DNA of 64,000 nt from Phytoseiulus persimilis (lineage: Eukaryota; Arthropoda; Arachnida; Mesostigmata; Phytoseiidae): assembly GCA_037576195.1 (NCBI GenBank), contig CM075102.1, forward strand, positions 44,698,745 through 44,762,744. The letters run 5' to 3'. Each line of letters starts with the position of its first letter. Position 1 is the stretch's first letter. The position numbers and the translations under genes were made by a program. Below, piece by piece: positions 1 through 11,750 of the stretch. The notes under the pieces are model-generated. The model was not told the origin of the DNA. It saw nothing but the letters and a program-made list of their open reading frames with translations, and searched no databases.

Positions 1-3000
1 TGAGGTTTGGCGCTGCGTCGAGACTTTCTTGGTTGCGCGCGAGCAGCGCCCAACTCGGTAGTTCTCCGTCTGTCAACCTTCCGCTTGCATTCGGGCCTCG
101 GGATTCGGCTCCGTTTCCAGACTCGCTCTGGAAACGGGAGAATCGGCTCCGTTCTGTGTTCCCCAACGACGATGAACTTCTATTTCTGGGTAACGAGCGC
201 GACTCAATCATGTCCGCGCTGTATCGTTCAATCAAGCCAGCAGAGTACGTCATCAAGAAGACTGATTATGATCAACCGGCACGGAATTCCTCCCCGTCAT
301 TCTCTTCTCTTTATTTGAAGTCGTAGGAGGTATTGAAGCCGTCCCCTCGTTCGCCGAACGAGGTCGCGCACGAACCAGCAGAGCCACTGGCCCAGCTAAA
401 TTGACGCCAATGAAAAGGATAAAGAAACAGACCTCCAACAAACAGAGAGCGAGACTGGCGAAAGTTTGTAGAAAAAACAGAGATACGAACTCGAGACAGA
501 AGACACCGAGAGAAGCCAGCACGAGGGGAACAGGCCGGCCGGTCGATCGCTCGGTCGGTTGGTAGCCCGACGGCCTAACCAACCTAGCAGGTAATAGGCC
601 TCCTCGGCACGAGGGTTGAGAAGAAAGTAAGCCCGGCGGAGAGGAAAACTGCGACGACGACGACGACCCTATTGACCACCCATGATGGCACCCAGGGTGC
701 GTCTCAAACAGGTCCTACTTGGAGAAACACCGGCTAACCTCAAAGGCGACCTCCGTAGATCTTACCGGAACTTCGATTGGGCCTCCCAGAGTGAAGTAGG
801 CGTTCTGCAAATTAAATAACCTAAACTGCCAGGTTCTCACTTACTCGAGAGCGCTTCTCGCCACTGAACAATACTTGCAGGCACGCAAGAAAGGCAGCAA
901 GCAAATCTGAGAAGTTCGCTTTGAACCGATCGACTTGCCGAGTACAGAGAGTAAAGCACGGGGGCTTCCCGTGAAGTGGGAGTTCGGCTCCGCCGTCGCC
1001 TTGGGAAGTTCACATCTTGAGCTCCGTTCTCCTCCTGGCTGATGATTCTCACCAGGGTCCCCGAGGCAGGCTGGAAACAGCCTATTAGAAGTTTGGTAGC
1101 CTTCTCTTTGATGTCGCACGAAGTTATTCGCCTCTCTGGTTACAACATCGGCTGGATTCTCTCTTCCGGTGGATCCGGTTGACTGTTTCCCACCCTGGAT
1201 AAGTTGTCCGCGACCGTTTCTCTTGCGCGGGTCTCCCGCCTGATTTCTCCCAGACATTCCCGCGATTCTTCAGAAAATAACTCTTGTCGGATTTCACATC
1301 CACTGATTTTGTTCCGTGATCGAGAGGCCGGATCAAGTACTTCTCGAGGGTCGCCACTTGTTTCTATCCGTGACAGCGGTAGCTCCATATTCCATATTGG
1401 ATCAACCAAGTCTCTTGGTCAAACCTGCGATGAAAAGCCAATACTCTCGCAATACACTTCCGCAGAACGACGGAATCGCGCACAGGGTTGCAAACGACGA
1501 TTGCAGACCTCCAGCGGTTTTGCGAGATCCTCTGGCGACATCAGTCAAGGAATGATGGTGAAATGTAGCGAACGTGTTCTTCGTACCGAGCTTACCCCAT
1601 CTCCGTGCAGGGAGCGAATCACCCAGGTTCTCCGTCAGAGAGCTGACCCAGGGGGCCTTCTGGGATCCTGGCCCTGTGTAGCTCGGGAGTCGAGAACGTT
1701 CTGGCAGGGCTGGAGAATTCCCAACCCTGGGGGTGTTTCTTGCTTTGATGGTCCAAGTCACTGACGAGTACTCCACCTGAGGCTTCCGAGTGTGGAATCG
1801 GGAGCATCCGCCAAGGACGATGCGCGAGTGACAATGGTCTCCTCCCCCGTCTTACCCCGTTCCTCAAGCTATCGATAAACTGTCGCTTGCACGCCCGGAA
1901 TGACCACCTCCGACACTTGGCATTCTGACACAAGCCACTCCAACGTGTCCGAACCACCCCAGAACCATCGCTGTGATACAATGCGAGACGAGTGCATCCA
2001 TCATCCTGGGACGATTTGCCTCCCGAGCAGCGAGCGACTTCGTCGGGTTCGCGCATTTCCGCTGGATGGTCATTGCTTCCACACAATTCTCCAAGGCTAC
2101 ACACTTCGCTTAATCGATGGCGATTATTTTTCACCGCATTCTACTCCGGCTCATTTGGCCCGAACGGACTCTGTCGACGGTGGGAGCGGAACAGTATAAT
2201 TAGCTCCTCTTCCTGTGCCCGATTCGATGACCTTGGACCTTTTAGGGAAAGCTGATCGTGGGGATTTTCGGGAGCCGCCGTGACGATGATGATGACGACG
2301 ATTCCATCCGACGCTCGCAACCGGAACCAAGTTTCCGACAGAAAATATCGATCTCGGAACCTGTCGTACGCTATGAATGGAAAACCAGGGTTCGTGCTGA
2401 ATTGAGAGCCAGCCCGGTTAAGGCTTCTGAGCATGAACACGTAGCTGAGCGCACGAACTGTATCGAGAGGAACTCCGAGAGGCTCGGTAATAATTTACAC
2501 GTATACTGAGCTCTTCGCTACCCCGGGTATGATTGCTCCAGCTTCTAACAACTATCGCCCCCATGGTGGGATGCTGCGCCGCTTCTCCTATCGATGAATT
2601 CTATCAGGCTATCGGGAAATTTCAATCAGATCGTCCGATGTTGGCCACTGGTCTCGCCTTGAGCCGTCCAAAAGTTCAGTGAGCACTCTTCGCCCTATCC
2701 AAGATGTGTCACCCTCTTCCTTCCGCCATTGTCATGAACCAACTGCAACTATCGACGATGCTTTCAATGTCCATGGAGAGTGAACTGAGGTCGAAGTCCC
2801 TGTGGGGCGGAAACGGCTCTCTTCGACGTCATTCAGAAAAACTCAACTGCAGGATATGATACATGGCCGAGTAGAATGCTCGGATAAATCGATAGCCGGG
2901 GTAAATTAGCGGGACCAGCCTGCACGTTGTAATTATTGTGTTTCGCAATCGATGCTCCATCATTGGGCCCTACCGTGCAAAATGAGTGTTCGACGGCTCC

Positions 3001-5128
3001 CTCATCCTCTTTCAGTGGTCAGATGTTTGATGGAAACAGATCAGTCTCCGAGCCAGAATAAACAAACCCCCGATGAGCTCGCGTCCGTGCCGGGACACAG
3101 AGAGTAACTTTATTGCGGCACAGAGGATGAAATATTCACTGTCCCTGTATCCTAGGGCAGCCCGATTCACGATTGGTCACGTTTCACGACTCTCAAGATT
3201 CAGACGCTCCGGGAAGAGATGACAATGGGTACTGAGATTAATCCTCGGACATCAAACCAAGATGTCGATCAAATTTCTAATTTGAAGCGCAAATTTGAGA
3301 GAGCGTGGCCAGGGCTCAAGGCCGCCGCTCCGCGACCTTCGTCCAGCGGGGAGGCCGGAAACAGCCTCTTCACAAACAGGCTCATTTCGAAAACGGACAG
3401 AAACTATCGCAGAGCCCTGACCATAATTCTAACTCGAGCTCCTCGTAACGTGAACAGGTCAGCTGACCCCAGGGAATATAATAAGATTCTACGAAATAAG
3501 GCTCCGAAGAGGTTCTGAAACGAATTTGAATGATTTTCGAGACGGGTGTCATCAAGACAAAATCAGAATCGCCAGAAATGAAGTTGAGAAGTCATGAGGG
3601 AAATTCTACAGCCACCAGGGAAAGGGGCCAGGGGAGAGTTTCTGGAATGGAGCCGCGCTTCCTCGTGATTTTTTCATCGCAGTCAGAACAATTAAATACG
3701 ATACTGTGAATTCGCCCCAGGGGATACATGAGTTTGGAAAAAACAGTGAGGAAGAGGATAAGATGTTTCCCATCAGCATTTTGGAGCTCACAGGAGGGAA
3801 CAAATGAATTGCGTCTGTTTTGAGCGTATCATCTCATTGCGAATGAAGAAACACGGGAATATGTTCGCAGACCCAGGGGAGCACCAGCACATAGCCGGCC
3901 GCCGCTCAGACGCCGCCGCGTTATCCCCAGAGCGTCTCTCTGCTCCGGGAAGGGCAGCGCCAACTTTTTTCCTCCGTGGAGCTTCGAACGCCCACCGAGC
4001 CCTTGACAACTGTAATTCCTGTTGACACTGACGGCTCGGAAAGATGAGATCTTTGTCAAAATCCCCTTGCCCCGGTCATATGTTCCTCGTAGCTCTCAGA
4101 AATGCTGGTCGATTCCGACAGCATGGCGTGCCGTCTTGGAATATCGCTCAGCCTCCTCTGGAAAGCTAAAATAATTCCAGGAACATAGGGTCAAAATGAA
4201 TCGGTTCAAGAGTCCCATTCTCCATCGACACTATTTCAAAACCTTACCGGAGCTCCCTATTGCAAGCCGCTTCCTGGTGGTGGTGGTATATTGAAGCGTG
4301 GCTCCTGAGACACGCTCTCCGAGAAGTTTCGAAGGCGAAAGAGAAAATCCGTTGTCCTGTCCCCTTCACTACGGCTGTCATTAGCGGACTTCGCATATGA
4401 ACGCTGGCGAATGGCGCCCCTGAGAGCACTCGAACTCACCCAGTCGCTTGCGATAGCAGGAACATTCCCGCGCAGGAAGCTGCTCCCTGGGTCGGTAGGC
4501 AACCAGAAACATGCGAACTGAAGGAATGCCCCGAACGAAGATGACCGTTGTGTCTGATTGGAGCCAAAGACTACCAGAACTCAGAGTCTGCTTGGGAAAT
4601 GTTCGCTGAACTTGTTGCGTTCCCTTCCTGTCTCATACCGTCAACATCATCGACAAACATGGCATTTCACGATTTTCGCGCATTTCCGGCTACCCCATTG
4701 ATCGCATACTTGTAGTGTTCCATCGTCAGCGAACCTCCTCCCAATAATTCTGGCCTGCTTCAGCATCGTTCAGAGCTCAACTATGCTCGCCTCCTCATCG
4801 CGTCTCTCGACGGAGACACCTAAGGTCGCAAATGATCTGAGGGATGGTTCTTGAGCTCGAGACAGCAATCCCGCTCATTCGGTTCGAATGGTCACTGCGC
4901 GTCCCTCTCCTTGACACACGGAGCTTTCTTCGTCACTTTTCCTCTCCGGAACAGCCATCGCGCCAGGCCATTCAACTCGCTATGAATGATTTTCCCCTTT
5001 GACTTCCCCGCTGGAATCGTAATTCAGTATGCTATGAAATCCCGATCTACAAGCGACCTCCGCTGGGCTCGGTGAAAAGCAATCCTTATTTACCATAAGC
5101 CGCACTTTGAAACTGTTCCGTATCGACA
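1..5128. other. Region without a supported gene
   Basis: I see no gene model here that I would defend. Open frames are short, lie on both strands, and do not join across convincing splice sites. A 99-codon frame at 3219-3518 (+) starts with a good ATG and is basic and Ser/Asn rich, but it matches no family I know. A weak retroelement trace on the minus strand is listed separately. The rest has no obvious tandem repeat or low-complexity block beyond a short run of GAT/GAC triplets near 2283-2305. Confidence 0.4.
841..2134 (-). mobile_element. Possible remnant of a BEL/Pao-like retrotransposon (weak)
   Basis: The minus strand here has several overlapping open frames that none reads through. 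One, at 841-1257, contains the peptide ENPADVVTR. This resembles the short NPAD-x-x-(S/T)R motif found between the protease/RNase H region and the integrase of BEL/Pao and related LTR retrotransposons. Just upstream another frame has a Trp-Glu-Thr context comparable to the residues that usually precede that motif. I see no intact reverse transcriptase box, no integrase zinc knuckle and no LTR pair. At best this is a decayed fragment in several frames, and the motif is short enough to be chance. Confidence 0.2.
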
Positions 5129-5413
5129 TCAATACGATCTTTTCAATTTGAGACGCTTCGATTCGAATGGATGATCATTGTAGAATATCAGAAGGGAGCT
5201 TATTTGGAAAGACCTGTGTGACCCTGAAAACGTGATATTCACGTCACGCGTGGCGTCCCATACGATGACCCTGACATAGAACTCGTGCTCTGTGTAGTTG
5301 ACCGACGTCGTGCCTGGGAGCTCTACACTTTGATCGACACCTAGACCGAGCCCGCATCGTATTCCGCAACGCTCATTCGATCCGTCGCAACAAGAGTACC
5401 ATCTCACGGAGCA

Positions 5414-8400
5414 GTGAAGGAGTTTCTGTTGTCGGAGCTCGATGGGACTCGGACATTCAATTTAGGGTTCCAAATCCTAGGGGGATCATCGAACGGCCAC
5501 CAACAAAGAGCGTTACGAGCCATCGACAGTTCCATGATTATCCCAAATCATGCATTCTTTCCCTCGAACAGCCTCCGATCCATCCACCATTTGTGGCCCA
5601 TACTGATCCCGGATATGGCATCCCGGTCCTGCAATTTTAGATTCCAACCGTCACCGCCGCTGCGGTCAGACACGATCAGCAAGCATATTGGTCAACACCA
5701 TTCTAACATGTGATGCTTTACAAAAGCTTCGACCAGAACTCCTATTGGACTCTGCGATTCAACCGGTACTAGATTCGAAAATTCGGTTCCACCGGCGGCC
5801 GACAAGAGGAGGTTGTCAAGCTGGAATATTCATCTTCTGAGGCCGTTTCTTTTGTGGTGATGATGTTGCGCCTCCGGCTACTATCTCTGCCTCCTTCCTA
5901 AAAACGGAAAAAAACGCCCTGTGAGCGAATAGATAGAGCACAGGGACTCCATGAAAGCGGAGAGGCAGACAAGTCAGCAAGCAAGCAGGCTTGCTGACTT
6001 GGCTGGCTGGCGGTCACGCAGGGGAGCAACGGAGGGCCCGACCGAAGGTCCTCCGAGGGGAGCAGACGATCCAAAGCCTCTCACCCGGGCCCGCTCTTCA
6101 CCTCCGGGGCCCTCGGCGTTCGCTCGCTCTCACTCGGAGCTCAGTATCTTTCTCTTTTGAATGTCCCTGCCTGAGCGGGATCTTTCTTCTTGGCTTCTTG
6201 GTTATCCACTGTTTTCATCACCCTTTTTATCACTGCGTTGTTCGTCAAGTGTGCGTAGCTTTTGCTTCCCGACGGGGCAGGGACGATCGCGCGAATACCA
6301 GGAGGCATGAAACCCAGAGCGAGGCACTGGACGACGACGACCTGAGCAGCCTCATCATTGCAGCAAAACTCAGTCCACCGCGCAGATCGGTAAGTTACCA
6401 TTCCAACACGTCGCGGACGCTTCCCGAGTGTAGAATCCGAGAGAGTATTCGACGGAACGGGCCGACGGCATTTCGTTCCGCGTTGGCTCCGCTAGAAAGC
6501 TGTTGTAGAGGTGGAACCTTGAGCAGTCCCGCTGGGAGGCGCGCCATGTTGTTCCGTCCCAGATTCCCAAATGTCAAGATAGTGCGTTGCGATTCAGGCC
6601 TTCTTTATGGCGTTTAGGACGAATTTCGATCTGGTTTCTTCTCGTTGCCGACATGGGCTCTGAGCACGACGGCAGTCGTGGACAGTTTAGAGACCTGAAT
6701 GATGGAGTTCCTTACCGAGTCCGTCCAAGGGTAAAGCTCGTTTGTGTTTCCTCGCGCTTAGAACCGTCTTCTGGACACCGGGAGCCCGCCTAACTCCATG
6801 TCAGAACGCTTGGATACCGATATCAGCTCATTCATAGCGAGCTCCAACTTTTCGCTCTGATTGTGCACGTTCCGCGATATCCCATTCGCTCGCATTATTT
6901 CCTTGTCGCGGAATTCCGGACCCAGGCCGCTTCCGCCGTGGACGCTGTCCTGGTAAGCGTTTTTCGCCGGAGAGTCCACGAGTTGTCCCTGTCTTCTGAT
7001 GAGGTGACCCGATCGTCACGACACGCATCTGATCGAGAACAGATCTCTGAGCTTCCCGAGTAGTTACATAACTAGGCATACCTCAAAACCTGAGCCATCA
7101 CTCGGGACTCACTGGAACTCATGAAAAGAATCCTTCCGGATTAGACTGAAGGCCTCACGGGAAAAGAGGCGCTGGTCGGAGGCTTACTTCGCACAGGCTC
7201 TGCTTCCGAAGACCGGTCTCGGAGAGATCATCTGGAAGCCCCTATCGGCGCACTGCAGCATTCATCGAATCCTTTTCCCTGCATCGTGCGAGCCATAGAT
7301 TTCTCTGATTGGCCATCCCCGAGCCCCATGTCGCAAGCATTGCACCATCCTGCTGGGAGTCCATTCATTAGAAACAGCTCGGGTGGTGCGGGCGTGGCGG
7401 TCGCGACGAAAGCGTGCGATTCGGCGGCGTTTCGGGGCGACTCTCCACACAGGAAGCACGACGCCAAGCTCCATATATAACCAGAGTTCCGAAAAAGTGG
7501 CGGGCTCGCGCTGATGGCATTCTTGCATGAGACGCCGCCGCATGGCGAAATCGTCGTCTATCCTCCGAGTTTTGGAGCTCTGAAGCGCTCGGAGCATATG
7601 AATCGTGGGAGGTTCGGCATTGCCAGTTACAGGTGACTGATAGTTCAGCGAAATCCCCGAAGCGAAAACATCTGAATATCGATTCCAGATATGGAGTCAA
7701 TATTGGGATAACAGAATCAGCTAATCTTGCCGCGACTTCGATCCCTTCCGAGCCCGCTGTGTGTTAGGCATTCGGACGGGTGAAATTAGCTGGTCGTTGA
7801 CTGGCAGCGTACAGGAAGGCGAATCCATTCGACAACCATTCAATGCGGTCGCACATCTCGCACGAACACTTTCGGATATTCCGTCAAATGAGTCCCCGCG
7901 AACAGACTCTCGGCGCGGTATGGTCGTTCGCCTCGGACTCGAGCTCGCCTCGGATTCAGCGATCAGCGGTGAAGGCCACTGTTAATTTATCCCGTAAATA
8001 AACCTGGAGGGAGCTGATAGGACAAACAGACCAATTTGTTTGCTGCGAACGATAACAGGAGCTGGTCACCGCAGAAGGAAGGCAGATATCATTCAGATGC
8101 ACCATATCTAACTGAGTCGCCGGCTGGCCATACGCAGCGCAGACTCGATCGCGGAAAGTTGTTTACGAGGGCTCAACACGTCTACTCGCGTCGAAATCTT
8201 GGATGCACCACGGCCATGAAGATTAAGGCCCGCGAGTGTCTTCTTAGAGTAGGGATGCCTTCGTAGTCCGCCTCGTCGTGTGACGGAAAGCAAACCCGTT
8301 TCGCCGACGATGCTATCACAAGCTCTGATTTCAACGAGCTGAATCCGTCGAGGGGACAGATCAGCCTCCGGCCGAGCCGCGTCCCGCCGGTCTCAAGGTC

Positions 8401-10480
8401 GAAGGATGGACATCGCGCAGCCGGCAGCGGAGGACCCGAATAACACGTCAGTCCATCATCAAGTCCATGTTGGAGCGCCAACTCCTTCAGCTTTTGCTCC
8501 GAATGCGTGTGGATAGGGTTACGGCGAGTTCCCATAACACAAACTGGATCCGGGCGACTCGGTTCAGCCGTCTGGCCAAAACACAGTTATATCTGGAGAC
8601 CATCTGCTCTTGAGCAAGATGGGAGCAGGACTACATTTTCCAATTCCCCTAACCCGACGAGCAGGATGAAGTCCGCCTATTGCGTTACCCGTGGCTGCCT
8701 GTACTCGAACCGCCACCCCGACGAGACTGGCATGCTCTAAACACCTCCACGAATGACGCGATCCACATGTCGGGTTCGCCATCGGCTTCAGCCGTCTTGG
8801 GGACCCGACGTGACTGGATTTCAGAAGCGTCTCGAAGAGATGGCGAGTTTCAACAAAATCAAACGTAAGAGGACAGCCGAGAATTGCGGGGAAAAATGCG
8901 CTTCGGACCGCCGTGGCATTCGTGTTCACGACGTGACATCGCCGGGTCGTGCTCGTTTTGATGGATCCCCTCGACCTTGTTATATTCGCGGTCAACGAAC
9001 TCCGCCTAATCTCATTAACGCCATAATTTTAAACGTTGACATTTATGCTGCCGACTGTGTATTCAAGCTTCAGTTCCAGAAAAAAATAGCATGATGCATG
9101 AAATTGCATGTAATGATGGGAGGTCCGTTCCCAGGTGTAATATTCAGTGAATAGGGACAGCGAATTAAATCTTCGCCGTTTTGCCGTCTGTAAGCTTGGT
9201 AAACTCAAGGCCGTAGTCGTGCCTGCTGATTCTTCTACGCCTCCGATGTCACTTCCGCAGCACAGGGGACTGGCAGATGTGGTATACCCGTTGAGGGACT
9301 GGAGCCAAACTCGATTCACTCGGCCTATTCTAGATGTGCCCTTTCTGATTCTCGGTTCGAGGGGAGCGTAGATAGTCGACTTTTATGTGGTCTTCTACAG
9401 AAAGTTCTACATGTGAGTTCCTGGAGATGCTCCTGTATCCTCGAAAGCTCCGACGAAGAAGAACCCGGGCCTGTCTCTTGGTAATCTCCCGAAGCGGAGA
9501 AGCGGGCCCTTGGAGTTCGAGCCCCTGAATTCGGAAGCCATCCGTTTTCCCAATCGGATAGACCATCGCGTCAGTCTTATTCCACTGCACGAGTAGCATC
9601 TAAAGTAACGAAAGTAAAACCACATCTCACCTCGAGAATTTCCTCCACCGAAATTCATGATTTAGAATGGAGGCGATTCCAAATCCTCCCGGCTCCTGGG
9701 ATAGCATTCCATCTGTTATAGTAGCGAGCTTATTTTTTTTGACCGAGTGCACGAGGCTTTTCCGCTGGATTATCTGCGACAGCGCGTATGACAGCCTTAT
9801 TTCATATCTCTGCGGTTGATGACGTCGTAATCGGAGGCCTTGCTCCTGGGGGAAAACATCCACTGACGTACTTGATGCAATCAACATCTGCACTGTCTGA
9901 CTCTCTTTGTTTCGTCGTTGTTCTTGGCCTGAGAGGGAACGTAGGGATGGGGATCGCCACGGAATCCACTGTCGACATCCGTGCGAGGCCCCGGGAGCCA
10001 TGCTTCACGCTGCCAGAGAGTATTGAGGTCGTCATCTGAATTAATCATCGACCTACCATGGGGTCATCGGTAGACTTGCTGGATCTCGTAGCGTTAATTA
10101 GAAGTCGACGGTGATGTACATTGTCGTCTGCGATTGGAGTCCGACGCTAATGAGCGAGTTCTGTTTCAGGTGCGGACGATGAGTCCGGGAGGCGAGAGGC
10201 AGTCGAGGTTGTCTGAGTTCGTCGCAGGCCCGCCGAGCCATCGAAGGTGAACCCGGTGGAAGACAAGTGAAGTCTCCGTCGACGAAAGGAACTCTGGAAG
10301 TCAGAACGTCAGACACACCTCGAGGAGAGGCCGAAGTCCCCACCGACCTGAACGACTAGCCAGAAACAGAGCAGTAGATAGTGATTCTCTGTTTGTCTTC
10401 TGAATCATTGCTCCAATCGCTGTCGAAAACGACCATCGTATCCTTCGTTCTAATGCCAGGATCATCGGTCGAGTACCTCT
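5414..10480. other. Region without a supported gene
   Basis: Short frames occur on both strands but none resembles a known protein or links to neighbours by plausible introns. The 92-codon minus-strand frame that ends just upstream, at 5129-5407, has a good ATG and a stretch (YVRVIVWDATRDV) that superficially recalls a ferlin C2 strand. No further C2 exon lies nearby, so it is not called as a gene. A frame at 5991-6617 (+) is Arg/Ser/Pro rich and looks fortuitous. No tandem array, satellite or transposon end was recognised. Confidence 0.35.
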
Positions 10481-10486
10481 CTCGAT

Positions 10487-11750
10487 TTGCTCAATGATCA
10501 CTTAGCAACCAACTGGTCTCCATCATCATCATCCTTACCTCTCGCCACGAATTGCGTTCGGTCGTCGTCAGATATCGTCGCCCTCTTCCTAAGTTCGTAC
10601 TCGAATCAACCCATCAGCGGATTATTTGGAGCTACTAGAACTACCAACTCGAGACAGTCAAGCAAACCAAGGAGCAGTGGACCATTTTGAGAAATTCGTT
10701 ACTCCTGGAGGAAGAACCAAACAAGCGAAATCTCCATCTTCCTCGTTGTCTGCTCAACACACACTCGCAACATACACATCATCCGAATCGACAGCGTGGT
10801 GGCAAGCGTCCGAAGCATCCGTTTCTACTGGAGCCGTCACAAAACCGAGCAGTCGCTTCGATTGCTGAACGAAGCGTTCATTTCATGACCTAAGTTCCTC
10901 GTTGAAGTTCCGTGAGCTGCGTTACTTCCACGTAGATCCAGCAAACTGAGTGCTCTCCACATCGACCTCGCTGTGCGGAGGAATTAGATAAAAGGAGGAT
11001 CAGGAAACGAAACGGGAGAGGATAAAAAACGGAGCACGCTGAGATTCTACCATCTGCAATATCCTCCGAGAGATTTTGCGTCCGGAAGGAGGCGAACAAG
11101 GAAGAAACTGAGAGAGGAACAAGGAGCAGCGTGAGCGCCTCAGTCTCTGTGAGCTCGGGCAAGGAGATCATCATCGTCAGAGAGCTCCGTCACCTCTACT
11201 AGTACTACTACTTCTACTACTTACTACTTATCAGGTCAATCAGTAATCCGTAGCGACTCAGTGCGCCTGCCGGTGCCCAGTGCGTCAGTCAATCAGTGTG
11301 TAGCCACCGCCCTCGACCGGGTAGCGGCTTTGATCCTTTGGTTGGTTCGTCTCAAGCAACGAGAACTATCGTGGCTCGGTGTAGGGCTAGAGTCCAGCAG
11401 ATGCGTCATTAGCGGCTCCGCTGTTGTCAACCTCCTCTTGTCAACCAACTTCTGTGTGCTACGAGGTTCTTCCAACAGTGAGCTCTTTGGAGCTAGCGCG
11501 AGAGAGTCCGCGTGACACGTCGCTCAATCATCACAAAACACTCTACTACTCTACTACTATTGCAGCAGCAGCAGCAGTCAGTCTCAGTACATTTCTACTT
11601 CTACTTGTATTATCTCGTGCGTGCGTCGTTATTCTAGACCGTCGACCCACGGCCCGTCGTCTTGAGCCCGAACAAGCAACTCTTGCCTTCTGCGTGACTG
11701 TGACCTCGTAACCAGAGAGGGAGGTATCAAACTGAAAGTCTAACACCAGG
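10487..11750 (+). promoter_or_regulatory. Probable promoter and 5' UTR region of Rdl
   Basis: This stretch precedes the Rdl start codon at 11751 and holds no convincing coding exon. Its composition is unusual: a TAC-rich tract at 11197-11229, a CTACTA tract at 11541-11560 and a (GCA)5 run at 11562-11577. Several copies of the arthropod initiator-like word TCAGT lie around 11250-11300. I therefore read it as a TATA-less promoter with a long 5' UTR. The transcription start cannot be fixed from sequence alone. Confidence 0.4.

Noticed and set aside
5129-5407. Minus-strand frame resembling a ferlin C2 strand
   Set aside because: The match is about a dozen residues and no further ferlin exons lie nearby.
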